Shown here one piece after another: positions 1 to 8,584 of a stretch of 64,000 nucleotides of DNA. The notes under the pieces were generated by a model that made no database searches, was not told where the DNA came from, and worked only from the letters and a program-made list of their open reading frames with translations. Within the stretch, counting starts at the first letter, position 1; every line of letters starts with the position of its first letter. The position numbers and the translations under genes are program-made. The stretch is from a virus: positions 1 through 64,000 of the IMG/VR virus record IMGVR_UViG_3300021373_002787. One strand, given 5' to 3'.

Positions 1-1582
1 CTGTCTCTTCATCAGTTATATCGATCCTATTAGTTTTATATAACTTAGCAAAATTCTGACAGAAGATTGTTTTGTTGTCTGCTTTTAATTTAATTCCGGG
101 CTTCAATGATCTACTATCATGCCTGTGCTTAAATCTAAGAATCATTTCATCCTCAAAGTCATTTTTCTGAGGAAATACTGTTCTTAAATACTGAAATAGT
201 GTTGTTCCATACGTATTGTATTCAACGATCATTTTCACATTCTCATTATAAAAAACATCGACTGCTAGCGTATATAAGACCTTTGCAAAATCTTCAATGA
301 TGTGTTCATTGCTTCTGAATCGTGCAACTTGCTTTAATTTAAAGAAGTCATACATTGCTCCTGGATTATTTACATTCTCTATTTCTTTTAAATCCATTGG
401 AGAAACCTGGAACACATTAATTACTGAATAGTCTCCACCATTTCCTTCTGCAATATCAACGTCAAATAGCCAATAGTTTTCACTATATCTGGCATCTTCA
501 ACATCAAAGTCAGGATCCCAAGCTAAGAACCCTTCGACATCAATTCCAATATTATCAAATTCTTCAAGATCGTGATAGACATACTTCTTCATCCTCTTTC
601 TCATCCTCTTCATATCGACAGGATCCATTAACAGATTTGAAGAACTTACGAATTCATTACCATATTGCTTATTGAATGCTTCAATTGAACAAAGGTTTGC
701 AAGTTCTCGTTGATACCATGCATCATCGCGCTCTGGATGTTCCCACCAATCAATTCGCATTGACTTATACTCATTATCACCGCGTTCCGCAGCAGCATAG
801 ATTTCATAGAACTTATTAAAACCATTCGGAGTTGAGGTAATCGTTAGCCTTGATACTTTCGAAGCTGAAAGTGTAGGATAAACATTTTCATAAAAAGAAT
901 CGGCAATCGATGGGTGAATGTGTGCGAACTCATCAATGTATAGGTTATGAATGGTAAAACCAATACCTGCCTTTGCCGTTGTAGATTGTCCAATTAAACG
1001 ACAACCATTATCACAACGAACATTCATTACATCATACTTAATAATACCTGGCTTCATAAAGAATGGAAGGTTCTCAAGTACAACCTTTGCCTTATCAATG
1101 ATTTCTTTTGTCGTATCACTTTTGTTTGCAAGAAGCAGTGTATTCTTATCAGTATTAAACGTAACGTACCATGCATTATAAATTGATGCTGTTACTGTTT
1201 TACCCATCTGACGAGAGGCTAGTACGATATTAAATCTTTCATGTTGAAAGTTACGTAGCATCCTTTTTTGGTATTCGCGAAGTTTTACTCTCTTGATACC
1301 ATCATCAGTCATTACCACCGCATACTTTTCGGCAAAATATACAATATCAGTCGCACATCTTGCCAGTTCCGCTATCTCTTCATCAGTGTACTCAAAGACT
1401 ATATTACCCTTTCTCAAGAATTGTTTTCCCTCGTAAAAGGGCATCTTGACCTTTGGTCTGTAACCCTGGTCAAGCGCAAGTAGGAGGTCATTGATTTGTC
1501 GAGAAGACCAAACAATTCTTGATGATTCAACGTCACTTTCCTCTTTCGGAATCCATCTATTATCTCCTACGTAATCACTCAT
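1..1582 (-). CDS. 17: Terminase large subunit (gp17-like), 3' end cut by window edge
   Basis: Packaging motor ATPase and nuclease that pumps DNA into the prohead through the portal and cuts the concatemer. Read by hand from an ATG at 1580-1582; about 527 residues are visible and the frame is open to the left edge, against 610 in T4 gp17. The ATPase domain shows Walker A SRQMGKT at about residues 123-129 (T4 has SRQLGKT), Walker B YIDEFA at about 215-220, and the coupling motif TSTPNG at about 249-254. The nuclease domain begins near residue 372 with DVDIAEG, which supplies metal-binding acidic residues. The start overlaps the stop of the preceding gene by 4 nt (ATGA), typical of coupled terminase genes. 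The identification is from motifs and is firm. Confidence 0.95.
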   Translation of the reverse strand, partial: MSDYVGDNRWIPKEESDVESSRIVWSSRQINDLLLALDQGYRPKVKMPFYEGKQFLRKGNIVFEYTDEEIAELARCATDIVYFAEKYAVVMTDDGIKRVKLREYQKRMLRNFQHERFNIVLASRQMGKTVTASIYNAWYVTFNTDKNTLLLANKSDTTKEIIDKAKVVLENLPFFMKPGIIKYDVMNVRCDNGCRLIGQSTTAKAGIGFTIHNLYIDEFAHIHPSIADSFYENVYPTLSASKVSRLTITSTPNGFNKFYEIYAAAERGDNEYKSMRIDWWEHPERDDAWYQRELANLCSIEAFNKQYGNEFVSSSNLLMDPVDMKRMRKRMKKYVYHDLEEFDNIGIDVEGFLAWDPDFDVEDARYSENYWLFDVDIAEGNGGDYSVINVFQVSPMDLKEIENVNNPGAMYDFFKLKQVARFRSNEHIIEDFAKVLYTLAVDVFYNENVKMIVEYNTYGTTLFQYLRTVFPQKNDFEDEMILRFKHRHDSRSLKPGIKLKADNKTIFCQNFAKLYKTNRIDITDEET

Positions 1583-2247
1583 TCTTCAGTCTCGTCTATT
1601 TCAACATCTGTAATGTCATCGTCTTCTTCAGATCCATTCTTAATTCCTGCTTGAATTGCAGCCATTAAGTCTTTTGTACCTCTCTGAATATTACCATCCT
1701 TAGAATCTCCACCGCTTGCTTCGATTTCTCGAGTGTCGTCTCTCTTTTTATAGAGTTCAATGTCTCTTGCAATTCTCTTGGTAGATTCTTCAGCTGCCAT
1801 TAAATACATTGTTTGAGATTTGATAATGTCTAACATTGACTTTTGTAATGTCGCAAGTACCTCGAACATTCTTGGCGCAAGTTCTCCAGCCTCAATTGTT
1901 TCTAATAAAGTTGTAAGTGCTCTTTCACCGGCCTGTAATTGATAGATGAGAGAACTCATTGTCATCTCATCCATCTTTTTCTTAGCTTGAATATATTCGT
2001 CCTTCTCGATAATATCTGCATCAAGATAGAATTTCATCAAACTGGTAATGGTCTTCTTAGCCTTATTGGTTGAAGTTGACTTTATATCGGCATAATTAAC
2101 TGGAGGCAAAGAAGTAGGCTGCTGGACTAGACCCGCATCTTTCGGATCCTGTTCAACTTCTAATCTTTCATCATCTCCAATTAAATTATCAAGCTCTCTA
2201 CGGATTTCGTCGGCCTGATCTTTTATTGTTCTCTTGTTTTCGCTCAT
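1579..2247 (-). CDS. 16: Probable terminase small subunit (gp16-like)
   Basis: A 222-residue acidic, mostly helical protein. In the T4 family the small terminase recognises DNA and stimulates gp17; here that role is inferred mainly from position, immediately upstream of and overlapping the large subunit by 4 nt. The middle (about residues 60-170) is predicted long helix, compatible with the central coiled-coil oligomerisation core of gp16 proteins, followed by a strongly acidic tail (EEDDDITDVEIDETEE). T4 gp16 is 164 residues, so this one is longer. I see no diagnostic motif. A variant late-promoter sequence (GATACATAAC, 2265-2274) lies 17 nt upstream of the start. Confidence 0.55.
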   Translation of the reverse strand: MSENKRTIKDQADEIRRELDNLIGDDERLEVEQDPKDAGLVQQPTSLPPVNYADIKSTSTNKAKKTITSLMKFYLDADIIEKDEYIQAKKKMDEMTMSSLIYQLQAGERALTTLLETIEAGELAPRMFEVLATLQKSMLDIIKSQTMYLMAAEESTKRIARDIELYKKRDDTREIEASGGDSKDGNIQRGTKDLMAAIQAGIKNGSEEDDDITDVEIDETEE

Positions 2248-2278
2248 AAAATGTTCTTTAACAAGTTATGTATCTAAA

Positions 2279-4237
2279 TTATTTGGGATTGCTATATCTT
2301 CTTAACCTAATTGATGGAATCGCATTATCAGTAATTATTGCTAGATCTGAGTCTCTAACTACATATTGTTGAATTACGTTTATTTGCTGCTCCTCTTCAA
2401 TTACCCTTTCAAAGACTCTAAAATTACTAAAGTTAATTGGCGCTGCAGAAAGGCTCCATCCTTTTTCAGCGTCCCATTCTTGCGATCCGTTTAGTGTAAA
2501 TGTCTGGTCAACAACACTAGCAAGAGTTTCCATCTTTTTATGTGGAAGTCCTCTATTGGAATCTGGATCGAGTCTGTAAAGAGCGACTCCAAGATCGTTT
2601 GATTCATTATTTAAGTTAACTACTAGACCATACCAGACGTCTTTTTCAAGTGGAGTGTCATATGTTATTAATTTAGTGACTCCATTAACCTTGATTTCCA
2701 TTGCGGTCTTGCTAGTTGCAATTGATATTCCAGAATTAGGGTTTGCCTCCGCGGTACCGTCAATAAATACGTAACTTGAATTGTCGGTTTCAGTAAACTG
2801 TGGTCTAATCCAACCTGTAACTGCTAAGTTCTGGGATGTTGTTAATTTTGAATGCGCCTTATACGTTAATGCAAATCTTTCACCTACTGTAACCTGGTCA
2901 AGTGCATAGTGATTCTTTGTAATCATCGTCCACTTGTTTCTGATCTCAGCATCTACGATAGTCAAGCTAGAATGCTTACTAAATCTAACATTATCCTCAA
3001 GCTCTTGATATGTTGTCTTATATTGGTCAGGCTTGGTAACTTTTTCAAATTCTTGTTGGATCTCTTCACCAAAGATTTCTTCAACTCCAACCGTCAAATC
3101 ATCTACCTCTTGTTCGATCACAGTATCTGTATGAATTGAGCTTGTTCTGTCTTCCCATTTTCTCAATTGAACTCTCCAATATGTCATTTGAAGATTAAAT
3201 TCATCGGCAAGAGCAACTGTACTCACCTCATACATTCTATTAATTAATGGAAAATAAAGATAGTCTCTATTTCTTGGTTCTTTGTTTAATCCAAACTTAT
3301 TTGTGAACTCATCTCCTGTGATATGAACCTCAAACTCTTCAAAGTCCATACCAAAAATATCGAAGTTAAATTCTCTGGTAGGGAAGGAATTATCAGGAAC
3401 CATAATTTTTAAAGTATTCTCTGCAACAACATTATAGAGTGAGTATTCTTTCAGGATTACATCCCTGCTTCTTTGATCTGGCTCGACTCTAAAATATTTT
3501 ACGTCATGTCCCCACATTTGATTTGTTAAAGCACTTAACTGGCGATAAATAGCCGTCGGCTTTCTTAAGTTATATGGGTTCCAAACCTCATCTGTACAAT
3601 CAATTATGATGTTTGCACAGCCGTCCATCGCATATGGATCTGAGCAATCCTCGCACCAGTTAGGACAAGATTCAATAATACCATCACTAGTCTCAAGTTC
3701 AAATGTAATACTAAGTAGAGAAATTGAGTGTCCATCAGACAATCTATCGACTTCTAGGCGAATATCTAACCAAAGCGGTAAATTATCATCAAATGTCTTT
3801 CCAAATAAATCGCTTGGGTCACTATTCTTATTTAAGTCTCTAAATTCACTAAACTCTCCTCCATCTGGAAGTTCGCTTTGAGAATATCTGTACTTATATG
3901 TAAAATAATTGTTTGGATTTTCTGAAAGATAGAAGTTAAAGTCTCCACCTACTGGAGCCTCTTCTGTAATTGTAAATTGCGTAGCACTAATTACTTGGTC
4001 TACGGTAAATGTCAAGTTACCGACAATAAATTTGTCTCCCGATGTAAGGTTAAGATTTGTTCCTATTCCAGTTACGGTAGTATCTCCAAGTACAAGCCTT
4101 AACTTACCGACGGTATTGGCATTACTCACACCAACCACAATGGTCCAGTCAGTTACTCTAACTACCCTTTCATATGGATCTTTTAACCTGGCAATAAAAC
4201 TATCGCCTATCTGAGTTGCTGTGAAATTATTTACCAT
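2279..4237 (-). CDS. Virion structural protein with C-terminal LamG/concanavalin-like region
   Basis: A 652-residue protein, not recognised as a specific T4 homologue. The N-terminal third is beta-rich; a Cys-rich patch (CPNWCEDCSDPYAMDGC) sits around residues 190-210. The C-terminal third (about 440-620) has the look of a LamG/concanavalin-type jelly roll: phrases such as FALTYKAHSK, VTGWIRPQF, WYGLVVNLNN and FSNFRVFER follow the strand order of such lectin-like domains. This suggests a tail or head surface protein that touches carbohydrate, which is inference. The start overlaps the stop of the upstream membrane-protein gene by one base (TAATG), so the two are translated together. Confidence 0.55.
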   Translation of the reverse strand: MVNNFTATQIGDSFIARLKDPYERVVRVTDWTIVVGVSNANTVGKLRLVLGDTTVTGIGTNLNLTSGDKFIVGNLTFTVDQVISATQFTITEEAPVGGDFNFYLSENPNNYFTYKYRYSQSELPDGGEFSEFRDLNKNSDPSDLFGKTFDDNLPLWLDIRLEVDRLSDGHSISLLSITFELETSDGIIESCPNWCEDCSDPYAMDGCANIIIDCTDEVWNPYNLRKPTAIYRQLSALTNQMWGHDVKYFRVEPDQRSRDVILKEYSLYNVVAENTLKIMVPDNSFPTREFNFDIFGMDFEEFEVHITGDEFTNKFGLNKEPRNRDYLYFPLINRMYEVSTVALADEFNLQMTYWRVQLRKWEDRTSSIHTDTVIEQEVDDLTVGVEEIFGEEIQQEFEKVTKPDQYKTTYQELEDNVRFSKHSSLTIVDAEIRNKWTMITKNHYALDQVTVGERFALTYKAHSKLTTSQNLAVTGWIRPQFTETDNSSYVFIDGTAEANPNSGISIATSKTAMEIKVNGVTKLITYDTPLEKDVWYGLVVNLNNESNDLGVALYRLDPDSNRGLPHKKMETLASVVDQTFTLNGSQEWDAEKGWSLSAAPINFSNFRVFERVIEEEQQINVIQQYVVRDSDLAIITDNAIPSIRLRRYSNPK

Positions 4238-4623
4238 TATGCTTTAATCTTATCTTGTGGCGTATAAACCTCTCCAGCCAACCAACTAGCTACAAAACCA
4301 GTTAATGAAACAAAGTAAACCGCCAGGTCAGTAAGACTTGAACCAAACCAAATCGCTACTCCACCTGCAATGGCCCATAGACCGACAACAGCATAGATCA
4401 TTACCTCTCTTCTAGAGTTTGGACCCTTTTTCATGATACCTGTCTTTCCAGAAGGTCTTTTTGATTCTCCCCAAATATATGTTGCTACGTATGCAGTTAG
4501 GGATCCAAAATAAACTGCAAGTTCTTTTAGGTCAGCGCCTTTTAGAGCTCCTAGAATTCCCATCACTACCCATAAAAATACTGTGATGTAAACTAGTCCC
4601 TCTCTTTTTCCGAGATTTGACAT
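4237..4623 (-). CDS. Small membrane protein with duplicated two-helix module, holin candidate
   Basis: A 128-residue protein with four hydrophobic segments in two similar halves. Half one runs about residues 8-52 and half two about 72-117; both follow the pattern Y-hydrophobic-LW...G, then L(K/T)-(E/D)-LAVYF-x-SLT, then an aromatic/Gly-rich helix ending in GE. The linker is basic. Small multi-helix proteins next to terminase and late genes are often holins, which make the lethal membrane hole, but no family motif proves it here. A GATATATAAA promoter (4644-4653) lies 20 nt upstream of the ATG, which marks it as a late gene. An alternative is a non-lytic membrane protein involved in assembly. 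Confidence 0.5.
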   Translation of the reverse strand: MSNLGKREGLVYITVFLWVVMGILGALKGADLKELAVYFGSLTAYVATYIWGESKRPSGKTGIMKKGPNSRREVMIYAVVGLWAIAGGVAIWFGSSLTDLAVYFVSLTGFVASWLAGEVYTPQDKIKA

Positions 4624-4643
4624 AATGATTCAAGATCTTTTTC

Positions 4644-4653
4644 TTTATATATC
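4644..4653 (-). promoter_or_regulatory. Putative late promoter GATATATAAA
   Basis: An exact copy of the window's late-promoter consensus, 20 nt upstream of the ATG of the holin-like gene at 4623. The same bases encode the last two codons and stop (Asp-Ile-TAA) of the preceding gene, an arrangement also seen at 38243 and 46307. Confidence 0.6.
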
Positions 4654-5295
4654 TGAATCATAATCTGTAATCACCAATACTTCAGGATCATCGTTTTCAT
4701 ATGCTTCTAATACTTCAATGATTCTCATTATCACCGTTGCATTTTCACTAGTATTGTGTTCGCTCAAAAAGATGTCAAGTGAGCGTAGCATTGATTGTAA
4801 TTTAATTACATTATAATGTTTATTGTCCTTTAAGATTCCTGATCTAAGAAGAATCATATTAACATGGGGTAGTTGTTGTGTTGAAAAATAGTCAAACGTT
4901 CTAAAAGTACCTCTAATTATCTTGATTGAAAATTTAATGGTCTTCATCTCGTCGACTGAAACGATTCTCGAATAACCAGCGTTTCTAATATAGTCGATTT
5001 TAATCCATTTCAGGTTCGGCATGTCCTCCAACATTCTCCATATAAAATAGGTTGAAGTTGCCTCTTTGTAGATCATCGCAGTTTCAATTGCTTGAAACTT
5101 ATTGATTTCTTTTCTGAAATTATTTAGGAGTATAGATCTTACAGCAGACGCTTCTACAAGAATTGAGTCACTATCAAGATTTCTAAAACTATTTGTTTTT
5201 CTGATAAGTGCCCAAATCTTTGAATCTACAGAATTATACCGGTAAAGTACAATGTCTGTAATTTCTGAAAAAGTATCTCTATTCTGTGTAAACAT
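4645..5295 (-). CDS. Hypothetical protein
   Basis: A 216-residue protein that I do not recognise. It is soluble, mixed alpha/beta and fairly basic in the centre, with an acidic C-terminus (YENDDPEVLVITDYDSDI). It overlaps the end of the upstream gp62-like gene by 17 nt and follows the RNase H and clamp-loader genes, so a DNA replication role (for example helicase loading) is possible from context only. Its stop codon is embedded in the late promoter of the next gene, so this is probably the last gene of an early or middle operon. Confidence 0.6.
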   Translation of the reverse strand: MFTQNRDTFSEITDIVLYRYNSVDSKIWALIRKTNSFRNLDSDSILVEASAVRSILLNNFRKEINKFQAIETAMIYKEATSTYFIWRMLEDMPNLKWIKIDYIRNAGYSRIVSVDEMKTIKFSIKIIRGTFRTFDYFSTQQLPHVNMILLRSGILKDNKHYNVIKLQSMLRSLDIFLSEHNTSENATVIMRIIEVLEAYENDDPEVLVITDYDSDI

Positions 5296-5707
5296 TAATT
5301 TGCTTCTCTATTTTCTGTAAGTCTTGATAAAGATCTTCCTTCGCGAATTTTTTCATTTCTTCAAACTCGCGATTTCCGATCTCATTACGGTCCATGTATA
5401 TTTGAACTGCAGATTGGTCGGGAATATATTTATCCTTTTCATTCTTTGCAGCCCGCTTGGTCTTTGTGTAGATCCAACCTGGAACGCTTTTAAATCGAGA
5501 AGCAACTAGTGACCAACATTCAACAACATTTCCACCATCAATTCCATTGATATTAAATGCCTCAGCATTTGCTGGATATTTAATAGCAAAGAAACGATTA
5601 ATCATAAAGTGGTGGCGCTTCTTGTTAACCTGTTTAATCTTTTTATAGTCTGATGGCCTCGTGAACATAATCTTCACGAAGTCAAATAGTTTAGTTTCGT
5701 CTAACAT
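5279..5707 (-). CDS. 62: Putative clamp-loader small subunit (gp62-like)
   Basis: A 142-residue basic protein. In T4, gp62 joins gp44 to load the gp45 sliding clamp. Evidence here is indirect: the gene sits two genes downstream of gp44, and the segment around residues 33-50 (HHFMINRFFAIKYP) followed by an Asn-Gly-Ile turn and a W-Y-x-K basic stretch resembles the PF-x-NR pattern of short gp62 proteins in distant T4-like phages. T4 gp62 itself (187 residues) is not obviously similar. It is 13 nt downstream of the RNase H gene in the same operon. Confidence 0.4.
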   Translation of the reverse strand: MLDETKLFDFVKIMFTRPSDYKKIKQVNKKRHHFMINRFFAIKYPANAEAFNINGIDGGNVVECWSLVASRFKSVPGWIYTKTKRAAKNEKDKYIPDQSAVQIYMDRNEIGNREFEEMKKFAKEDLYQDLQKIEKQINVYTE

Positions 5708-5720
5708 GTTATTTAACTTA

Positions 5721-6986
5721 TTAGAATAAGTTGTTTAGATTTTTAGTCTTTGGCTTTGCTTTTGTTTCAACCTTCTTTTTTCCAACCGTCTTTATTGGCT
5801 TTGGATCTTCAGGAATGTCCATGCCTGCAAAAGGATCCGAACCTGCTGGAGCATCTGAGCCCTTAAGCCATTGCGTTCCTTCAAGTATTTTATCTTTATC
5901 GAATAAAACATTCATATTATCAACGGCTCCTTCCCATTCCTGATCAATCTCCTTATAAATTGCCTTTTGAATAGCCTCTGGGATAATTCTATTATGAAGA
6001 ACCATTAATGCCATATTATTATTAAGACTAGACTTAATTAGGTTTTTAGAACTCTTTCCAACTACTCGATAAATTACCTCTGATAGAATATTTTTTTGTT
6101 CATCTGAGAAAAGATATTCGATTGAGAAGTTATCAAACTCCTTGATATATTGTTCCCATATTTTTGAAGCCATCTTATCAGTAATTGAATAGTTGCGAAG
6201 CTTTCCATTCTTCATTTCTTTTTGCCAAGTAACTACCGATGGGATATTATCGCTGCTATCTCCTGTTAGAACCTTCTTAAAGATAAACTCATCACAATTA
6301 ACCTCATTTACTTCAATTTTATACTTATTGATCCAGTTAAGAATATTGTGCTGATATTCATCGCGACCCATGTGTTCGCCACCCATATTGAATAATAGAT
6401 CGTCGGTACTTAACTGTTCTGAAGCCATTAATTCCATGTCAGCTTTAAAACCTTCATAAACATAGAGAGACTTTTTGGTATTCCAATACCAAATTGTGTG
6501 TGCATCATTTGGCTTTGAGTGATTGACTAATTGAATCAAGTCACGATCACCTGTCCAAACAATACATGATTTACCACGACCGTTTAGCGCAACTGACCAA
6601 CCAAAGATAACATCATCTGCTTCGGCACCTGATGTTTGCTGTACCGTTACTCCTCTTGTTTTTAGAATCTTTTGAAACTCTCCGTATACCTCATAAACAT
6701 TTGCCCAATCAACACTACTATCACTCTTTCTTGTTCCCTTATAGTCTGCTTCTGGATAGAGATCTTTTCTCCATGATTTTGAATCTACTGCGATAACGAC
6801 ATCATCGACAAAATCTTGCAACTTTCTTAATTCTGATGCAAGATCAATCGACAACTTACGCATAAATTGTGCTTTTTGTTTTTCGTCTCCTAATAACTTA
6901 CCAGTTTTTGGTCTAGGCATAACGAAAAGTCTACTATATACAAAATAGTTACCGTCTATTAATAGTGTATGTTTTCCCACTTTCAT
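5721..6986 (-). CDS. rnh: RNase H / 5'-3' flap exonuclease (T4 Rnh-like)
   Basis: Removes RNA primers and 5' flaps during lagging-strand synthesis. The 421-residue protein has the FEN-family acidic motifs in order: LLIDGNYFVY near the N-terminus, AVDSKSWRKDLYP with a basic KGTRK helix (about residues 66-87), GAEADDV, WTGDRDLIQL, and LTGDSSDNIPS near residue 240, which begins the helix-hairpin-helix DNA-binding part. T4 Rnh is 305 residues; the extra length is a low-complexity Pro/Lys-rich tail ending in KNLNNLF. That end matches the end of the gp33-like protein (KNINKLF) and is a candidate clamp-binding peptide. It follows the gp44 gene by 66 nt. Confidence 0.88.
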   Translation of the reverse strand: MKVGKHTLLIDGNYFVYSRLFVMPRPKTGKLLGDEKQKAQFMRKLSIDLASELRKLQDFVDDVVIAVDSKSWRKDLYPEADYKGTRKSDSSVDWANVYEVYGEFQKILKTRGVTVQQTSGAEADDVIFGWSVALNGRGKSCIVWTGDRDLIQLVNHSKPNDAHTIWYWNTKKSLYVYEGFKADMELMASEQLSTDDLLFNMGGEHMGRDEYQHNILNWINKYKIEVNEVNCDEFIFKKVLTGDSSDNIPSVVTWQKEMKNGKLRNYSITDKMASKIWEQYIKEFDNFSIEYLFSDEQKNILSEVIYRVVGKSSKNLIKSSLNNNMALMVLHNRIIPEAIQKAIYKEIDQEWEGAVDNMNVLFDKDKILEGTQWLKGSDAPAGSDPFAGMDIPEDPKPIKTVGKKKVETKAKPKTKNLNNLF

Positions 6987-7052
6987 TTTAATCTTGTTTT
7001 ACAGATCTAATATAATCATTTTTCATGACATAAAAAAATCTGGCTAATATTT

Positions 7053-8009
7053 TTATGACCTTATAATTGTCTGTAAAGAATAAACACAACTCAACATTGT
7101 TATTACAGGATCAATTACATGAACTCTTTGTGCTTGGTGTTGAGCTACTGTAATAATAATTTGAGGAATGTGTTGTACATTCTTTTGTTTTTCCTGTTGT
7201 ATGTATTCTATAAATTCTGCGCCAAGTGCCGCAAGAACCTCATCAATTCTATTTGAATAGTTACTTACCAACATTTGATAATTCTTTGCAGGATCAGTTT
7301 CATTAAATATCAATTCAAATACATCTTTGAAGACTGAATTGAATCGCTTAACGTCATTGATTGTAATGTTTGATGTTCCTTGCGTCTTAAATCCTTGAAG
7401 TTTATTTAAGGTATTTCGAAGATCAGGAAAGTTTCTTCGTACAAATTCAACAAGCGCATCTTTTTCAATACTTAGTCCTTCATTCTTACAAACTTGATAA
7501 ACTCTCTTAATATACTTTTTTGTAAGTTCACTCTCTTCCTCTTTATCGAAATCAAAATTAATTACTTCGAATCGTGAAAGTACTGGATCCGGTATTTTAT
7601 TGATGTAATTACAAGTCGCGATAAATCGAGAGTTGCTTGCAAATTGTTCCATTGTAGCACGAAGTGCTTTAAAAAACTGATCACTTACACCATCAACCTC
7701 ATCTAAAATTACCACCTTAAAAGCTCCAGGTTTATCCATGATCGAAACAGTAGAACAAAAGTCAATGATTCGGGTTCTAATCACGTCAACCGAAGTATCG
7801 GTAGATGCATTAATATAAAGATATGGAAGTTCAAATTGATTTACAATAGCCTTTGCCGTCGATGTTTTACCAGTACCTGGGCTACCAGCAAATAACATGT
7901 TCTGGACCAAACCATCATTAAACTTCTTCATAACTCGATCCGGTAGGATCAATTCGTCTAAATTTTTTGGACGATACTTCTCTGTGAAAAGTTGATTTAT
8001 TGATTGCAT
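7053..8009 (-). CDS. 44: Sliding-clamp loader large subunit (gp44-like AAA+ ATPase)
   Basis: AAA+ ATPase that opens the gp45 clamp and loads it on primer-template DNA. I chose the ATG at 8007-8009 (MQSINQLFTEKYRPKNL) because clamp loaders begin with the EKYRP motif; an upstream in-frame start at 8090 would add 27 residues and run into the divergent gene. Visible motifs are Walker A GSPGTGKTS, Walker B VVILDEVDG, sensor 1 IATCNY, and the arginine-finger motif SRF (in PDPVLSRFEV). The length of 318 is close to T4 gp44 (319). A 62-nt divergent spacer (8010-8071) separates it from the only plus-strand gene. Confidence 0.93.
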   Translation of the reverse strand: MQSINQLFTEKYRPKNLDELILPDRVMKKFNDGLVQNMLFAGSPGTGKTSTAKAIVNQFELPYLYINASTDTSVDVIRTRIIDFCSTVSIMDKPGAFKVVILDEVDGVSDQFFKALRATMEQFASNSRFIATCNYINKIPDPVLSRFEVINFDFDKEEESELTKKYIKRVYQVCKNEGLSIEKDALVEFVRRNFPDLRNTLNKLQGFKTQGTSNITINDVKRFNSVFKDVFELIFNETDPAKNYQMLVSNYSNRIDEVLAALGAEFIEYIQQEKQKNVQHIPQIIITVAQHQAQRVHVIDPVITMLSCVYSLQTIIRS

Positions 8010-8071
8010 ACAAAAGTCTTTGATAATTATATTAAGAGATGTTGCTCTTGTTTCTAAAATAAATATAGAAT

Positions 8072-8584
8072 ATGGCGATAAATTACTCAAAGATCACGAT
8101 TAAAAGAACTAACAATCCAAGAGGTGGGTGTAGGTTTGGAGTCGTGCTGAAGCACTTGCCAAAATCATTTCGCCAATTTTTAATTAAGAACAAGAATATG
8201 TCAAGATGGGCAGAGAGCGACCAATGGGTTGAGTGCGCCTTGAAAATCCAGAGACCTAGGATAAAAGATTCTTCGGCATTAAAGATATATTGGGACTGGG
8301 AAAGCAGTTCCGTCGTGGATAAGCAGACACTTGAAAGCAACTACAATACAATAGATTGGATTTGTGCCGTATCTGGTAAACCAATCAGGTCTAAATTTAT
8401 GAACTTTGACCTTGAGAATTTTATTCACTCAGAATATCTTGATGTTTTAAAAGCTCCGATGGTCGATAGCCGAATCTTAAAGAGTTCGATAGAATTTCGC
8501 AAGAAATGCAAAGAACTCCTGCTCAATGAGAGGCAGGAGTTCCTTAATATGGCCCGTAAGAATGCTAAAAAGAGGTTAGACTAA
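8072..8584 (+). CDS. Hypothetical protein, only plus-strand gene
   Basis: A 170-residue basic protein with no family that I recognise. It starts with ATG after an AT-rich leader (AAATAAATATAGAAT). The sequence is rich in Lys/Arg and aromatic residues (for example DQWVECALKI, IYWDWESSS, WICAVSG) and ends in a charged helix (MARKNAKKRLD). It is divergent from the gp44 gene and convergent with the head-protein gene at 8576, overlapping the 3' end of that gene by 9 nt. Its composition looks coding throughout and there is no better minus-strand alternative over most of its length. Opposite orientation in an otherwise one-directional window suggests separate regulation or recent insertion. Confidence 0.7.
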   Translation: MAINYSKITIKRTNNPRGGCRFGVVLKHLPKSFRQFLIKNKNMSRWAESDQWVECALKIQRPRIKDSSALKIYWDWESSSVVDKQTLESNYNTIDWICAVSGKPIRSKFMNFDLENFIHSEYLDVLKAPMVDSRILKSSIEFRKKCKELLLNERQEFLNMARKNAKKRLD

